Shown here piece after piece: positions 27,722 through 36,401 of a stretch of 64,000 bases of DNA. The notes beneath the pieces are model-generated. The model saw nothing but the letters and a program-made list of their open reading frames with translations. It had not been told where the DNA came from and did no database searches. The translations under genes and the position numbers were made by a program. Each line of letters begins with the position of its first letter. Position 1 is the stretch's first letter. Origin of the DNA: Rhodococcus_F sp040656415 (GTDB taxonomy: Bacteria > Actinomycetota > Actinomycetes > Mycobacteriales > Mycobacteriaceae); NCBI RefSeq assembly GCF_040656415.1, contig NZ_JBFAMC010000002.1:558001-622000 (forward strand). The letters run 5' to 3'.

Positions 27722-28864
27722 TCACGAGTTCTTGTGGGTGAGCTGGTCACCCACCGCCCTCAAAGCCTCGAGGTCGGACACCTCGAACGGTAGCGAGGGA
27801 ACGCCGACGATCGGCACCCGCGGGTGGGCCGCTGTAAATCGGCTCAGCAACTGGACCTCACGCTTGGCGATCACTGCCCGATGTGCATGAATGCGCAGAA
27901 CGGCAGCTGTGAGGGGGTCCTGGTCTTCCAATTGATCAGCGGCGGTGACCGCATGATCGGCCGACAGGGAGGCGAGGGTGGGATGCGTCCGGTTCAGGAC
28001 CAGGCCGGAGAGCGGCATGTTGTCGCCGAGCAGTCTGTCCACGAAGAACGCGGCTTCCCGCAGTGCGTCCGGTTCGGCCGCCGCGACCACCAGAAATTTC
28101 GTTTTCGGCTGTCGAAGCAATTCGTAGGTGCTTCTGGCGCGTTCGCGAAATCCGCCGAACATCGAATCGAGTGACTGGACGAAGCTCGAGGCGTCCGAGA
28201 GCATCTGACTGCCCACGATGGTCGACACCCCGCGTAGTGCGAGACCCATTGCTCCCGTCACGAATCGGGTTATTCCACGACCGGGTGCCGTGAGCAGTCG
28301 GATCATGCGACCGTCGAGGAACGCGCCGAGGCGCTGAGGTGCATCGAGGAAGTCGAGGGCGTTGCGGGACGGCGGCGTATCGACCACGACCAAATCCCAG
28401 TCGGAACTCGAAGCAAGTTGCCCCAACTTCTCCATTGCCATGTACTCCTGCGTCCCGGAGAAAGAGGTGGCGACGGTCTGGTAGAAGGGGTTCGCGATTA
28501 TCTGTTCGGCCTTTTCCGGTGTCGAGTGTTCGATCACCATCTCGTCGAACGTGCGCCGCATGTTGAGCATCATCGCGTGTAGCTCACCGGTTGCGTTTGC
28601 CCCGAGTTCCACCGGCTGTGGAGAGTTGTCGAGCTCGGCGACGCCGAGAGCCTGTGCGAGCCGGCGAGCCGGGTCGATGGTCAGTACGACCACCTTGCGT
28701 CCCTGCTCAGCAGCGCGAAGGGCGAGTGATGCTGCCACGGTGGTCTTTCCCACACCGCCTGCGCCACAGCACACGATAATTCGGGTGGCTCTGTCTTCGA
28801 GCAGGCCCGCTACGTCGAGGGCCGAAGCGGTGTGGCGACGCTCGTGTTCAGCTGTGTGTGTCAT
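27722..28864 (-). CDS. ArsA/GET3-like anion-transporter ATPase (Rv3680/BagB type)
   Basis: 380 residues of the ArsA-GET3 ATPase family. The P loop CCGAGGVGKTTVAASLAL is near residue 32, and VVVDTPPSRNALDFLDAP gives the switch/Walker B region. ATG at 28864 overlaps the stop of the upstream partner gene by 4 bases (ATGA), so the two are translationally coupled. In M. tuberculosis this pair (Rv3679-Rv3680, BagA-BagB) forms a complex linked to tolerance of nitrosative and glycerol-derived stress; no arsenic gene is nearby. A longer in-frame reading to 29455 lies inside the partner gene and is spurious. Confidence 0.92.
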   Translation of the reverse strand: MTHTAEHERRHTASALDVAGLLEDRATRIIVCCGAGGVGKTTVAASLALRAAEQGRKVVVLTIDPARRLAQALGVAELDNSPQPVELGANATGELHAMMLNMRRTFDEMVIEHSTPEKAEQIIANPFYQTVATSFSGTQEYMAMEKLGQLASSSDWDLVVVDTPPSRNALDFLDAPQRLGAFLDGRMIRLLTAPGRGITRFVTGAMGLALRGVSTIVGSQMLSDASSFVQSLDSMFGGFRERARSTYELLRQPKTKFLVVAAAEPDALREAAFFVDRLLGDNMPLSGLVLNRTHPTLASLSADHAVTAADQLEDQDPLTAAVLRIHAHRAVIAKREVQLLSRFTAAHPRVPIVGVPSLPFEVSDLEALRAVGDQLTHKNS

Positions 28865-29877
28865 CGGACACCCTGTTCCATCAGTATTTCCGCGAGTTCG
28901 TACAACCCGCCCAGATCGACACCGTCGGCCAGCGAAGGCAGATGCAGTCGTGCTCCATCCACATCTCCGAGTTGCCCGGCACTCTCTTCCTCGGTTTCCA
29001 GCACCGCCGCGTGCTCGATCGTTTCGGTGAGCAGCCCGGCGAAATCTTCTTCGGTCAAGGTGATCCCAGCCTTGCTCAATCCGGCGCGAATCCTCTCGGC
29101 GTCGATACGGCCTTTGGAGACGTCGGCGAGCACCTCGGGCGGCAGGAACGGCGGGCTGGTGCGATTGACTACGACGGTTCCCAGCTGGAGTTTGGATTGG
29201 GCCAGGTCCTCCGCGGCGTCGGCTGTCTCCTGCACTGGAAGAGCTTCGAGCAGTGTCACCAAGTGGACGACGGTCTCCTCCGAGTGCAGCAGCCGCACCA
29301 CGCCCTCGCTCTGAGCGTGCACCGGTCCACCCTTCGACAGGTCGGCCATCGCCTTCGTGACGTCGAGGAAGTTGCCGATACGACCTGTAGGTGGGGCGTC
29401 GACTACAACAGCGTCGTACACCCGCTTGCCGGACGTATCGGTCCGCACGACGCATTCCTTGATCTTGCCGGTGAGCAAGACGTCTCGGAGACCGGGAGCG
29501 ATGGTGGTGGCGAACTCGATGGCGCCGAACCTCCGCATCGCCCGACCGGCGAAACCGAGGTTGTAGAACATGTCGAGGTACTCGAGGAACGCGGTCTCGA
29601 TGTCGATGGCCAGCGCCACCACCTCACCGCCCCCTTCTGCAGCCGCGACCTTCGTGTCCTTCGGCGGCAGAGGGGGTACGTCGAAGAGTTGGGCTATTCC
29701 TTGCCTGCCCTCGACTTCCACCAGCAGGACACGACGACCCCCCTCGGCGAGGGCCAGTGCCAACGCCGCGGCCACCGTGGACTTGCCTGTTCCGCCCTTG
29801 CCGGAAACAAAGTGCAGCCGAGCCCGGGCTGCCTTGTCCGGCCATGCGCGGGTGAGCTGATCTGGAGATGCAACCAC
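28861..29877 (-). CDS. ArsA/GET3-like ATPase (Rv3679/BagA type)
   Basis: 338 residues, first gene of the ATPase pair. The P loop VSGKGGTGKSTVAAALALA carries the signature lysine of the deviant Walker A (KGGTGKS), and VVVDAPPTGRIGNFLDV is the switch region. I chose GTG at 29877 because the family starts about 20 residues before the P loop and a TATAGG hexamer lies nine bases upstream, suggesting a leaderless message. An ATG at 29934 is in frame but overlaps the divergent DUF4177 gene. It likely acts with the downstream paralogue as a heteromeric ATPase in the cytosol. Confidence 0.92.
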   Translation of the reverse strand: MVASPDQLTRAWPDKAARARLHFVSGKGGTGKSTVAAALALALAEGGRRVLLVEVEGRQGIAQLFDVPPLPPKDTKVAAAEGGGEVVALAIDIETAFLEYLDMFYNLGFAGRAMRRFGAIEFATTIAPGLRDVLLTGKIKECVVRTDTSGKRVYDAVVVDAPPTGRIGNFLDVTKAMADLSKGGPVHAQSEGVVRLLHSEETVVHLVTLLEALPVQETADAAEDLAQSKLQLGTVVVNRTSPPFLPPEVLADVSKGRIDAERIRAGLSKAGITLTEEDFAGLLTETIEHAAVLETEEESAGQLGDVDGARLHLPSLADGVDLGGLYELAEILMEQGVR

Positions 29878-29932
29878 GGAGTCGAGCCTATAAGTCTGGG
29901 AGTCGGAACGTGCGGGGGATAGGCTCACCGGC

Positions 29933-30097
29933 ATGAGTGAATTGATCTCCTGGGAGTACGCCACCGTTCCACTGCTCACGCACGCGACCAAGCAGATCCT
30001 GGACCAGTGGGGCGCGGACGGCTGGGAATTGGTGACGGTTCTCCCCGGGCCGACGGGTGAGCAGCACGTCGCCTACCTGAAGCGACCGAAGGGCTGA
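29933..30097 (+). CDS. DUF4177-type small protein
   Basis: 54 residues (MSELISWEYATVPLLTHATK, then QILDQWGADGWELVTVLPGP and a short basic end). The WEYATVPL...LDQWGADGWELV pattern is that of DUF4177, a small strand-helix-strand protein found at this position in other mycolata. ATG at 29933 lies seven bases after a TAGGCT hexamer, so it may be leaderless. It diverges from the ATPase pair with only 55 bases between starts, and the RidA-family gene follows five bases later. Function unknown. Confidence 0.85.
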   Translation: MSELISWEYATVPLLTHATKQILDQWGADGWELVTVLPGPTGEQHVAYLKRPKG

Positions 30098-30102
30098 AGG
30101 CG

Positions 30103-30579
30103 ATGGCGCAGACACACGGGTGGTCGGCCCGCCTGACCGAACTCGGTATCACCTTGCCATCCGTCGTCCCGCCGGTGGCCGCATACGTGCCGTCGGTGCG
30201 AACGGGGAACCACGTGTACACCTCCGGGCAGCTACCGATGGTCGAGGGCAAGTTGACGGCTGTGGGCAAGGTTGGTGCAGACGTGTCGGCCGACGACGCC
30301 ACGGCCGCGGCCCGGATCTGTGCGCTGAACGCATTGGCGGCTGTTGACGCCCTCGTCGGAATCGACTCGGTGGTGCGGATCGTGAAGGTCGTCGGTTTCG
30401 TCGCGTCCGCCGAGGGGTTCACCGGCCAGCCCGGCGTCGTGAACGGCGCGTCCGAGCTGCTCGGTGAGGTGTTCGGTGAGGCGGGTGCCCATGCGCGCTC
30501 GGCCGTCGGTGTGGCGGCGCTGCCGCTAGGCGCGGCCGTCGAGGTGGAGTTGATCGCAGAAGTCGAGCCGGAGCAGTAG
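30103..30579 (+). CDS. RidA/YjgF-family protein
   Basis: 158 residues of the YjgF/YER057c/UK114 family (Rv3678c position). RidA members hydrolyse reactive enamine/imine intermediates made by PLP enzymes. Characteristic pieces are YVPSVRTGNHVYTSGQLP and VGVAALPLGAAVEVELIAEV. It belongs to the long subfamily that lacks the canonical Arg of true RidA, so imine deaminase activity is uncertain. ATG at 30103 starts five bases after the DUF4177 stop, and the MBL hydrolase starts four bases after its own end. The three form one operon. Confidence 0.9.
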   Translation: MAQTHGWSARLTELGITLPSVVPPVAAYVPSVRTGNHVYTSGQLPMVEGKLTAVGKVGADVSADDATAAARICALNALAAVDALVGIDSVVRIVKVVGFVASAEGFTGQPGVVNGASELLGEVFGEAGAHARSAVGVAALPLGAAVEVELIAEVEPEQ

Positions 30580-30583
30580 GGCC

Positions 30584-31396
30584 ATGGCTCTTGTCCACCC
30601 CGCTTACGCCCAGCTGCGAGAGGTCACCCCGACCGTATCGGTGATGCTCCAGAACAACCCCGGCATGATGACGCTCGACGGCACCAATACGTGGGTACTG
30701 CGTGCGCCGGGCCGAGCGGAGTGTGTGGTGGTCGATCCTGGTGAGGACGACGAGGAGCATCTCGCTCGTATCGCGGCTGTCGGTCCCGTGGCCTTGACGC
30801 TCATTACTCATCGTCATTTCGATCACACCGGTGGGGTGCAGCGGTTCTTCGAACTGACCGGCGCGCCTGTGCGCGCGGTGGAATCGGAGTTTCTTCGCGG
30901 TGGGGGCGAGAATCTCGTGGACGGTGAGACCATCGATGTCGCGGGCCTCACCGTGTCGGTGATTGCAACGCCCGGTCACACGCGGGATTCGATGTCGTTC
31001 GTCGTCCACGCCGCGGGCGTCGAGGGTGGGCCCGCCGTCCTCACCGGCGATACGATCTTGGGCCGCGGCACCACGGTGCTCGACGACACAGACGGCGATC
31101 TCGGCGACTATATGTCGTCGCTTCGCCGCCTGCGCGACCTCGGAACTGATCATCGGGTCATGCCCGGGCACGGACAAGAACTTCCTGATCTGACTTCCGT
31201 GGCACAGCAATACCTGGCCCACCGCGAGGAGCGACTCGACCAGGTGCGCACTGCGCTGGTGGAACTCGGTGGGACTCCCACTGTGCGAGAGGTTGTCGAG
31301 CACGTCTATACGGATGTCTCTCGCGAGCTGTGGCCGGTGGCAGAGAAGTCAGTCAACGTACAACTGGCCTACCTGCGAAACACCAACCAACCCTGA
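30584..31396 (+). CDS. MBL-fold metallohydrolase
   Basis: 270 residues of the metallo-beta-lactamase superfamily, LACTB2-like (Rv3677c position). Zinc ligands visible: THRHFDHTGG (HxHxDH), ATPGHTRDS, LTGDTILGRGTT and HRVMPGHGQE, followed by a C-terminal winged-helix-like region (TVREVVEHVYTDVSRELWPVAEKSV). Such enzymes cleave esters, thioesters or RNA; nothing here chooses between them. It is the last gene of the DUF4177-RidA-MBL operon. Confidence 0.9.
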   Translation: MALVHPAYAQLREVTPTVSVMLQNNPGMMTLDGTNTWVLRAPGRAECVVVDPGEDDEEHLARIAAVGPVALTLITHRHFDHTGGVQRFFELTGAPVRAVESEFLRGGGENLVDGETIDVAGLTVSVIATPGHTRDSMSFVVHAAGVEGGPAVLTGDTILGRGTTVLDDTDGDLGDYMSSLRRLRDLGTDHRVMPGHGQELPDLTSVAQQYLAHREERLDQVRTALVELGGTPTVREVVEHVYTDVSRELWPVAEKSVNVQLAYLRNTNQP

Positions 31397-31496
31397 CGCG
31401 CTGCTCGCCACGCCGGGCACCCGAGAGTGTCGGCGGAAGGAAATCGAAGCCCTGTACCACCATGCCTCGGGGCGTTAAATTATATGCGTCAGTATT

Positions 31497-31515
31497 TATA
31501 CGAGATCTATACGAG
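31497..31515 (+). promoter_or_regulatory. Direct repeat TATACGAG x2 upstream of His-rich gene
   Basis: TATACGAG at 31497-31504 and again at 31508-31515, exactly 11 bases apart (one helical turn), within an AT-rich patch just before the ribosome site of the His-rich gene. It could be an operator or part of the promoter. Confidence 0.45.
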
Positions 31516-31532
31516 TGAGAGGTAAGGTGCGC

Positions 31533-31703
31533 ATGACCAGTTCAGAGCACCGTCGGCACGACCCGTCCGATCATCCGCACGTCCACGGCGAGAAGTGCGG
31601 ACACGAGACGGTTCAACACGGCGACCACGTCGACTATCTCCACGACGGTCATCGGCACGCCGAGCACGAGGGCCACTACGACGAGCACGGCGAGGTCGCC
31701 TGA
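31533..31703 (+). CDS. Histidine-rich metal-binding small protein
   Basis: 56 residues, 14 of them histidine and one cysteine, with many Asp/Glu, arranged as HPHVHGEKCGH, DGHRHAEHEGHYDEH and similar. The composition indicates a cytosolic zinc or nickel store or chaperone. Proteins like this are often annotated as zinc transporter accessory proteins in mycolata, but there is no membrane helix here. I chose ATG at 31533 (AAGG upstream); GTG at 31515 is in frame. No transporter is adjacent. A strong terminator follows. Confidence 0.75.
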   Translation: MTSSEHRRHDPSDHPHVHGEKCGHETVQHGDHVDYLHDGHRHAEHEGHYDEHGEVA

Positions 31704-31726
31704 GCCGTCCGAGTCGATCCAGCATG

Positions 31727-31762
31727 ACTTCGGCCACCCCTGCAGGTAGGGGTGGCCGAAGT
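31727..31762. terminator. Bidirectional hairpin between His-rich gene and crp
   Basis: Perfect 15-bp arms (ACTTCGGCCACCCCT and complement), 6-base loop, between convergent stops at 31703 and 31773. Confidence 0.85.
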
Positions 31763-31772
31763 TGTGTGCGGA

Positions 31773-32447
31773 CTATCGTGCGCGACGTGCGAGGCGTTCG
31801 GAGTCGGAGATCAGCACACTCTTGCCCTCTAGCCGAAGCCATCCGCGATGTGCGAAATCGGCCAGTGCCTTGTTGACGGTCTCGCGGGACGCACCGACGA
31901 GCTGCGCGATCTCTTCTTGCGTGAGGTCATGCGTGACACGCAACGAGCCTGCCTCCTGTGTGCCGAAGCGCTGAGCTAGTTGCAGCAGTGCCTTGGCGAC
32001 ACGGCCGGGAACGTCCGTGAAGATGAGGTCGGCCAGGTTGTTGTTGGTGCGACGGAGACGGCGGGCAAGCACCCGGAGGAGCTGTTCTGCAATCTCGGGG
32101 CGGTGGTCGATCCATGCCTTTAGTGCGGTGCGGTCCATGCTGACAGCGCGGACTTCCGTGACCGTCGTGGCGGTGGACGTACGGGGGCCGGGGTCGAAAA
32201 TGGACAGCTCGCCGAACATGTCGGACGGACCCATGATCGTCAGCAGGTTCTCACGGCCGTCCGGTGAACGGCGGCCGATTTTGACCTTGCCCGACACGAT
32301 GATGAACAGGCGGTCACCGGGCTCACCTTCGTTGAAGATGACATGACCGCGGGGGAAGTCGACGGGTTGCAGCTGTTTGGTCAGCGCTGCTACCGCCGAG
32401 GGCTCGACCCCTTGGAAGATGCCGGCTCTTGCCAGGACGTCGTCCAC
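31773..32447 (-). CDS. crp: cAMP receptor protein family regulator Crp
   Basis: 224 residues. N-terminal cyclic nucleotide-binding beta barrel, with FGELSIFDPGPRTSTATTV forming the phosphate-binding cassette. C-terminal winged helix with recognition helix around QEEIAQLVGASRETVNKALADF. The start GTG at 32447 follows GAGGAG by six bases. It matches Rv3676 in length and position; that protein binds cAMP and TGTGA-N6-TCACA sites. A near-match to that site lies before acs in this window (42768-42783). Confidence 0.95.
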   Translation of the reverse strand: MDDVLARAGIFQGVEPSAVAALTKQLQPVDFPRGHVIFNEGEPGDRLFIIVSGKVKIGRRSPDGRENLLTIMGPSDMFGELSIFDPGPRTSTATTVTEVRAVSMDRTALKAWIDHRPEIAEQLLRVLARRLRRTNNNLADLIFTDVPGRVAKALLQLAQRFGTQEAGSLRVTHDLTQEEIAQLVGASRETVNKALADFAHRGWLRLEGKSVLISDSERLARRAR

Positions 32448-32657
32448 TTACGCTCCTCGAAGATTCGTTCGTCTGAATGCAATGTTGTGTGGTTTGCTGC
32501 ACGTCGACGACGCCCCGTTTTGCGGCGGCGCGGCCTTCATGTAACAGGTTCGTCACTGAAGTCTACGTCGCGCTGAGTAGGTCCGAGTGACCGATACCAC
32601 CGAAGCGAGGGAAGTTGCCCGGAAAGCCCGATTTTGGTGTGGAATTGTGAGGGGTGA

Positions 32658-32918
32658 TCAGCCTGCGCGCTGAGAATCCACCTCGTCGTCGGTTTCGAGC
32701 CCCGAACGGGCCTTGCGGCGCCGATTGAAGCGCGCGAGTGCCCGGGGGAAGCCTTCTTTGGCGAGGGTGGCCACCTCGTCGTTACTCGCCTGGTCGAGAA
32801 ACTCTTCCACCTCTTGCTGGCGAACGGTGAGCTGGCTGAGTCGGACTTCGACTCGCTCCATAGCTAGTGCAAACAGCATGAGGAGCACTGGGAAGAGGAC
32901 CACAGCGAGACCTTGCAT
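32658..32918 (-). CDS. Small membrane protein (Rv3675 position)
   Basis: 86 residues: an N-terminal membrane helix (GLAVVLFPVLLMLFALAME, about 3-21) followed by a charged helical, coiled-coil-like cytosolic part (RLSQLTVRQQEVEEFLDQAS) and a basic RRRKAR stretch. ATG at 32918; no strong ribosome site. The frame continues upstream but over nth on the other strand, so only this part is taken as real. It sits between crp and nth, exactly where mycobacteria carry Rv3675, a putative membrane protein of unknown function. Confidence 0.75.
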   Translation of the reverse strand: MQGLAVVLFPVLLMLFALAMERVEVRLSQLTVRQQEVEEFLDQASNDEVATLAKEGFPRALARFNRRRKARSGLETDDEVDSQRAG

Positions 32919-32999
32919 ACTCGGAAGTAAACACTGCAAATGTCTCAGAAGCGACACAGCCGTGAGTCGGATTGGCGGGGTATACGTAGAGTTGACCTC

Positions 33000-33785
33000 G
33001 TGCATGAGACCCTCAGCGACGACTCCGAAGCACGTGGGCTCGAGCGTCCGCGGGCCGTCAAACAGGGCGAGACCAGGCTCGGACTCGTCCGGCGCGCCCG
33101 CAGAATGAACCGCCGACTGGCGGAGGCATTTCCGGACGTCCACTGTGAACTCGACTTCGTCACACCTCTGGATCTCGCCGTTGCCACCATCCTCTCCGCG
33201 CAATGCACCGACGTCCGGGTGAACATGGTGACTCCGGCACTCTTTGCCCGATACCCTGACGCGAAGGCGTACGCGTCCGCCGACCGCACGGAACTCGAGG
33301 AATACATTCGATCGACGGGTTTCTATCGGAACAAGGCGAGCGCGCTGATCGGGCTGGGGCAGGCTCTGCTGGAACGCTTCGACGGTGAGGTGCCGAACAA
33401 ACTGGTGGATCTCGTGGCCCTCCCAGGGATCGGTCGCAAGACCGCGAACGTGATCCTCGGCAACGCGTTCGACGTCCCCGGGATTACGGTGGACACCCAT
33501 TTCGGCAGACTTGTCCGGCGTTGGAGGTGGACCGAGGAGGAGGATCCGGTGAAGGTCGAGCACGCGGTTGGTGCGCTGATCGAGCGCAAGGAATGGACGC
33601 TGCTCTCGCACCGGGTGATCTTCCACGGCAGGCGCGTATGTCATTCCCGCAAACCTGCATGCGGGGTTTGCGTGCTCGCCAAGGACTGTCCGTCGTATGG
33701 CTTGGGCCCAGTCGATCCCGACGTCGCCGCCAAACTTGTTCGCGGACCGGAGACAGAGCATTTGCTGCGTATGGCAGGTCGTTGA
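33000..33785 (+). CDS. nth: Endonuclease III
   Basis: 261 residues, bifunctional DNA glycosylase/AP lyase that removes oxidised pyrimidines. HhH-GPD motif LPGIGRKTANVILG with catalytic K147, and D165 in TVDTHFGRL; the spacing matches the E. coli pair. The iron-sulfur loop reads C-x6-C-x2-C-x5-C (CHSRKPACGVCVLAKDC). I chose GTG at 33000 because a TATACG hexamer ends 13 bases before it and the family starts close to here; an ATG-like start at 32940 would lie upstream of that promoter. Thioredoxin, nudix and marP genes follow closely. Confidence 0.93.
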   Translation: MHETLSDDSEARGLERPRAVKQGETRLGLVRRARRMNRRLAEAFPDVHCELDFVTPLDLAVATILSAQCTDVRVNMVTPALFARYPDAKAYASADRTELEEYIRSTGFYRNKASALIGLGQALLERFDGEVPNKLVDLVALPGIGRKTANVILGNAFDVPGITVDTHFGRLVRRWRWTEEEDPVKVEHAVGALIERKEWTLLSHRVIFHGRRVCHSRKPACGVCVLAKDCPSYGLGPVDPDVAAKLVRGPETEHLLRMAGR

Positions 33786-33797
33786 GGGTTGATAGGT

Positions 33798-34460
33798 TTG
33801 TCCAGTTCGGCGCGGTGGAGTCTGGCCGCTCTCGTTGTAGTAGTGGCCCTTGTCGTGGCGATTTGGCCCCGGGGTGACGATTCTCAGGTGGCAACGTACG
33901 ACGGTCGTTTCGGGTCGGGTCGTATTACCACGAACTCGGAGGGCACCGACTCCGATGCGCTCGCCGCACTACGCTCGCGGGCGAACCTGGCGCCTTGTCC
34001 GGCACCGGCAGTCGCGCTCGATCCCTCGTTCGATTCGGTGCTGTCCGGCATCTCGCTGGACTGTATGGCGGACGGTAGTCGGGTAGACCTCGCCGCGGCC
34101 CTCGCGGGAAAGCCTGCCTTGCTCAACTTGTGGGCCTATTGGTGCGGCCCCTGTGCCGAGGAGCTGCCCTATCTGCAGCAGTTCTCCGATCGTGTCGGGG
34201 ACGCAGTTACTGTGCTTACGGTGCACACCGATCCCAACGAGTCCAGCGCGCTCTCCCGCCTGGTCGACTACGCTGTGACGCTGCCCGGAGTACAGGATGG
34301 CGACGGGCGAGTTCAAGCCGCTGTCGGAGCGCCCGCCGTTCTGCCAGTGTCCGTACTGATTCGATCCGACGGCACGGTGGCAAAGATCCTGCCGCAGCCC
34401 TTCGACAGTGTCGACGAGATCGCCGCTGTCGTCGAAGAGAATCTGGGGGTGGCGACATGA
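33798..34460 (+). CDS. Membrane-anchored thioredoxin-like protein (TlpA/ResA type)
   Basis: About 220 residues: an N-terminal membrane anchor (SLAALVVVVALVVAIWP), an extracytoplasmic linker, then a thioredoxin fold with WCGPC in LLNLWAYWCGPCAEELPYL and a cis-proline region (VLPVSVLI). It likely reduces or isomerises disulfides, or supplies reductant to cytochrome assembly, outside the membrane. TTG at 33798 is set by GAGGG nine bases upstream; TTG at 33789 is an alternative. It corresponds to Rv3673c. Its stop overlaps the start of the nudix gene (ATGA). Confidence 0.88.
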   Translation: MSSSARWSLAALVVVVALVVAIWPRGDDSQVATYDGRFGSGRITTNSEGTDSDALAALRSRANLAPCPAPAVALDPSFDSVLSGISLDCMADGSRVDLAAALAGKPALLNLWAYWCGPCAEELPYLQQFSDRVGDAVTVLTVHTDPNESSALSRLVDYAVTLPGVQDGDGRVQAAVGAPAVLPVSVLIRSDGTVAKILPQPFDSVDEIAAVVEENLGVAT

Positions 34461-35206
34461 GGAACTCCTCGGTCGACGGAGGGGTTCCGTCCTGGTTGCA
34501 CAGGGTTGCGAACCGCACTCTTGCCAACCCTCGACGGTTCAACTCGATCATCAATCGGCGAGCACCCCAAGGCGCGATCACCCGCGAGGCGGCTGTCCTC
34601 ATATTGTTCGGTGGCCCCTTCGAGTCGGATCCGCTGATGGCAGGAGGACTTCCCGCGTCCGCAGACGTACTCCTGACCCAACGTGCGTCCACGATGCGTC
34701 AGCACGGCGGTCAGGTGGCGTTTCCGGGTGGCGCCAGCGATCCGGGTGACGAAGGACCTATCGCCACCGCGCTGCGCGAGGCCCAAGAGGAGACAGGACT
34801 CGACCCATCCGGGGTCCGTCCCGTTGCCGTGCTCGATGAGATCTTCATCCCACCGTCCGGATTCGACGTCACTCCCGTGATCGCGTATTGGGAAAAGCCC
34901 AGTGCGGTCGGTGTGGTCGATCCCGCAGAAGCTGAGAGGGTTGCCCGGGTTCCCATGCACATGCTGGTCGACCCGAGGAACAGATTTCAGGTGCGACACC
35001 CGGCCGGATTCCAGGGGCCGGCGTTTGTCGTCGACGGGATGCTCGTGTGGGGTTTCACGGCCGGGGTACTGGCAGCGCTGATCGCGATCTCCGGCTGGGA
35101 ACAAGACTGGGACAGCCACGATATTCGTGACTTCGACACAGTGGTGGCCGAACTCGACGCCGACCGATTGATCCGAGGCGATGCCGATTGGGCGTCAGAG
35201 CGATGA
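34457..35206 (+). CDS. Nudix hydrolase (CoA pyrophosphatase-like)
   Basis: 249 residues with a complete nudix box (GGASDPGDEGPIATALREAQ continuing EETGL) that holds the Mg-binding glutamates. The preceding LLTQRASTMRQHGGQVAFPG fits the NUDT7/CoAse subgroup (UPF0035 signature), which cleaves coenzyme A or its esters. ATG at 34457 overlaps the thioredoxin stop by 4 bases, and its own stop overlaps marP by 4 bases. It matches Rv3672c. Translational coupling across three genes suggests a fixed stoichiometry. Confidence 0.9.
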   Translation: MRNSSVDGGVPSWLHRVANRTLANPRRFNSIINRRAPQGAITREAAVLILFGGPFESDPLMAGGLPASADVLLTQRASTMRQHGGQVAFPGGASDPGDEGPIATALREAQEETGLDPSGVRPVAVLDEIFIPPSGFDVTPVIAYWEKPSAVGVVDPAEAERVARVPMHMLVDPRNRFQVRHPAGFQGPAFVVDGMLVWGFTAGVLAALIAISGWEQDWDSHDIRDFDTVVAELDADRLIRGDADWASER

Positions 35207-36393
35207 CGGGCTCACTCTGGATTGACATCGCAATCGTGCTGATCGCCTTCCTCGCCGCCACCTCCGGTTGGCGTCACGGCGCCGTCGCGTCCATCCTCGC
35301 GTTCGTCGGGGTGGTGCTCGGGGCGGTGGCGGGCATCTTGATTGCACCGCATGTCCTCGAACACGTCGACGAGGGAGTCGGCCGCATACTGGTCGGGATC
35401 ACCTTGATCGTGGTGTTGGTGATCATCGGCGAAGTAGCGGGCATGGTGCTGGGACGGGCGGCACGCGGAAGCATGCACAGCCCGGCCACTCGTTCGGTCG
35501 ACAGCGCAGTCGGAGCCGGTGTACAGGCTGTTGCCGTGTTCATCGCTGCGTGGCTGCTGGCGATTCCGCTCACCTCGTCCTCCCAGCCTCAGGTGTCGGC
35601 CGCCGTGCGGGGATCGAGTGTGCTCGAAGCGGTCGACAACGTCGCTCCAGCATGGTTGCGACAGCTGCCCAACGAGTTCACCGCCCTCCTCGACACGTCA
35701 GGGCTCCCTGATGTCATCGGCCCTTTCGGTCGGACACCGATCACAAATGTCGAGCCGCCCGACGCCAGTGTCCTGGCCAGCCCCGTCGCCTCATCGCTGC
35801 AGTCGAGCGTGTTGCGAATCCGCGGTGTGGCCCCTAGTTGCCAGCGCGCTCTGGAGGGATCCGGCTTCGTCATTGCGCCCGAGCGGGTGATGACCAACGC
35901 TCACGTCGTTGCCGGAACGACCGGCATCTTGGTCGACACCCAGAACGGGCCGATGGATGCAGAAGTCGTGCTGTTCGACCCGATGGCCGACATCGCGGTC
36001 CTCGCGGTCCCCGGACTCAACGCCCCGGTTCTGAACTTCGCGCCCGAACCGGCGCAGACCGGTGAAAACGCCCTCGTACTCGGATACCCGGGTGGCGGTC
36101 CCTATACGGCGAGCGCCGTGCGGGTCCGGGAGGTCCTGGATCTCGACGGCCCGGACATCTACCGGACCGCCACCGTCGAGCGCGAGGTGTTCACCGTCAG
36201 GGGTTTGATCCAGCAGGGGAACTCGGGCGGACCTCTTGTCGATCCCAACGGACAGGTGCTCGGTGTCGTGTTCGGCGCAGCCGTCGACAACACCGACACG
36301 GGGTTCGTCCTCACTGCTGACGAGGTGTCGCGCCAGGTGCAGGAGGCTCCCGGAGCGACCGTCCCCGTACCTACCGGGGCGTGCATCCTCTGA
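35203..36393 (+). CDS. marP: Membrane serine protease MarP
   Basis: 396 residues. The N-terminal half has four hydrophobic helices (CvpA-like); the periplasmic half is a chymotrypsin-like protease with H234 (TNAHVVAG), D263 (MADIAVL) and S341 (QGNSGGPL). This nearly equals the numbering of Rv3671c (H235, D264, S343), which is needed for acid resistance in M. tuberculosis and processes the peptidoglycan hydrolase RipA. ATG at 35203 overlaps the nudix stop. Two cysteines (in SCQRAL and in the terminal TGACIL) could form the known redox-sensitive disulfide. Confidence 0.94.
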   Translation: MTGSLWIDIAIVLIAFLAATSGWRHGAVASILAFVGVVLGAVAGILIAPHVLEHVDEGVGRILVGITLIVVLVIIGEVAGMVLGRAARGSMHSPATRSVDSAVGAGVQAVAVFIAAWLLAIPLTSSSQPQVSAAVRGSSVLEAVDNVAPAWLRQLPNEFTALLDTSGLPDVIGPFGRTPITNVEPPDASVLASPVASSLQSSVLRIRGVAPSCQRALEGSGFVIAPERVMTNAHVVAGTTGILVDTQNGPMDAEVVLFDPMADIAVLAVPGLNAPVLNFAPEPAQTGENALVLGYPGGGPYTASAVRVREVLDLDGPDIYRTATVEREVFTVRGLIQQGNSGGPLVDPNGQVLGVVFGAAVDNTDTGFVLTADEVSRQVQEAPGATVPVPTGACIL

Positions 36394-36401
36394 GCTGAGC
36401 G

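Noticed and set aside
28865..29455. Extended reading of the second ArsA-like ATPase to 29455
   Set aside because: The extension lies wholly inside the partner ATPase gene in another frame; the 4-base ATGA overlap gives the proper start.
32919..33761. Minus-strand extension of the Rv3675-like gene across nth
   Set aside because: It is the antisense shadow of nth; only the final 86 codons have a membrane helix and sensible sequence.
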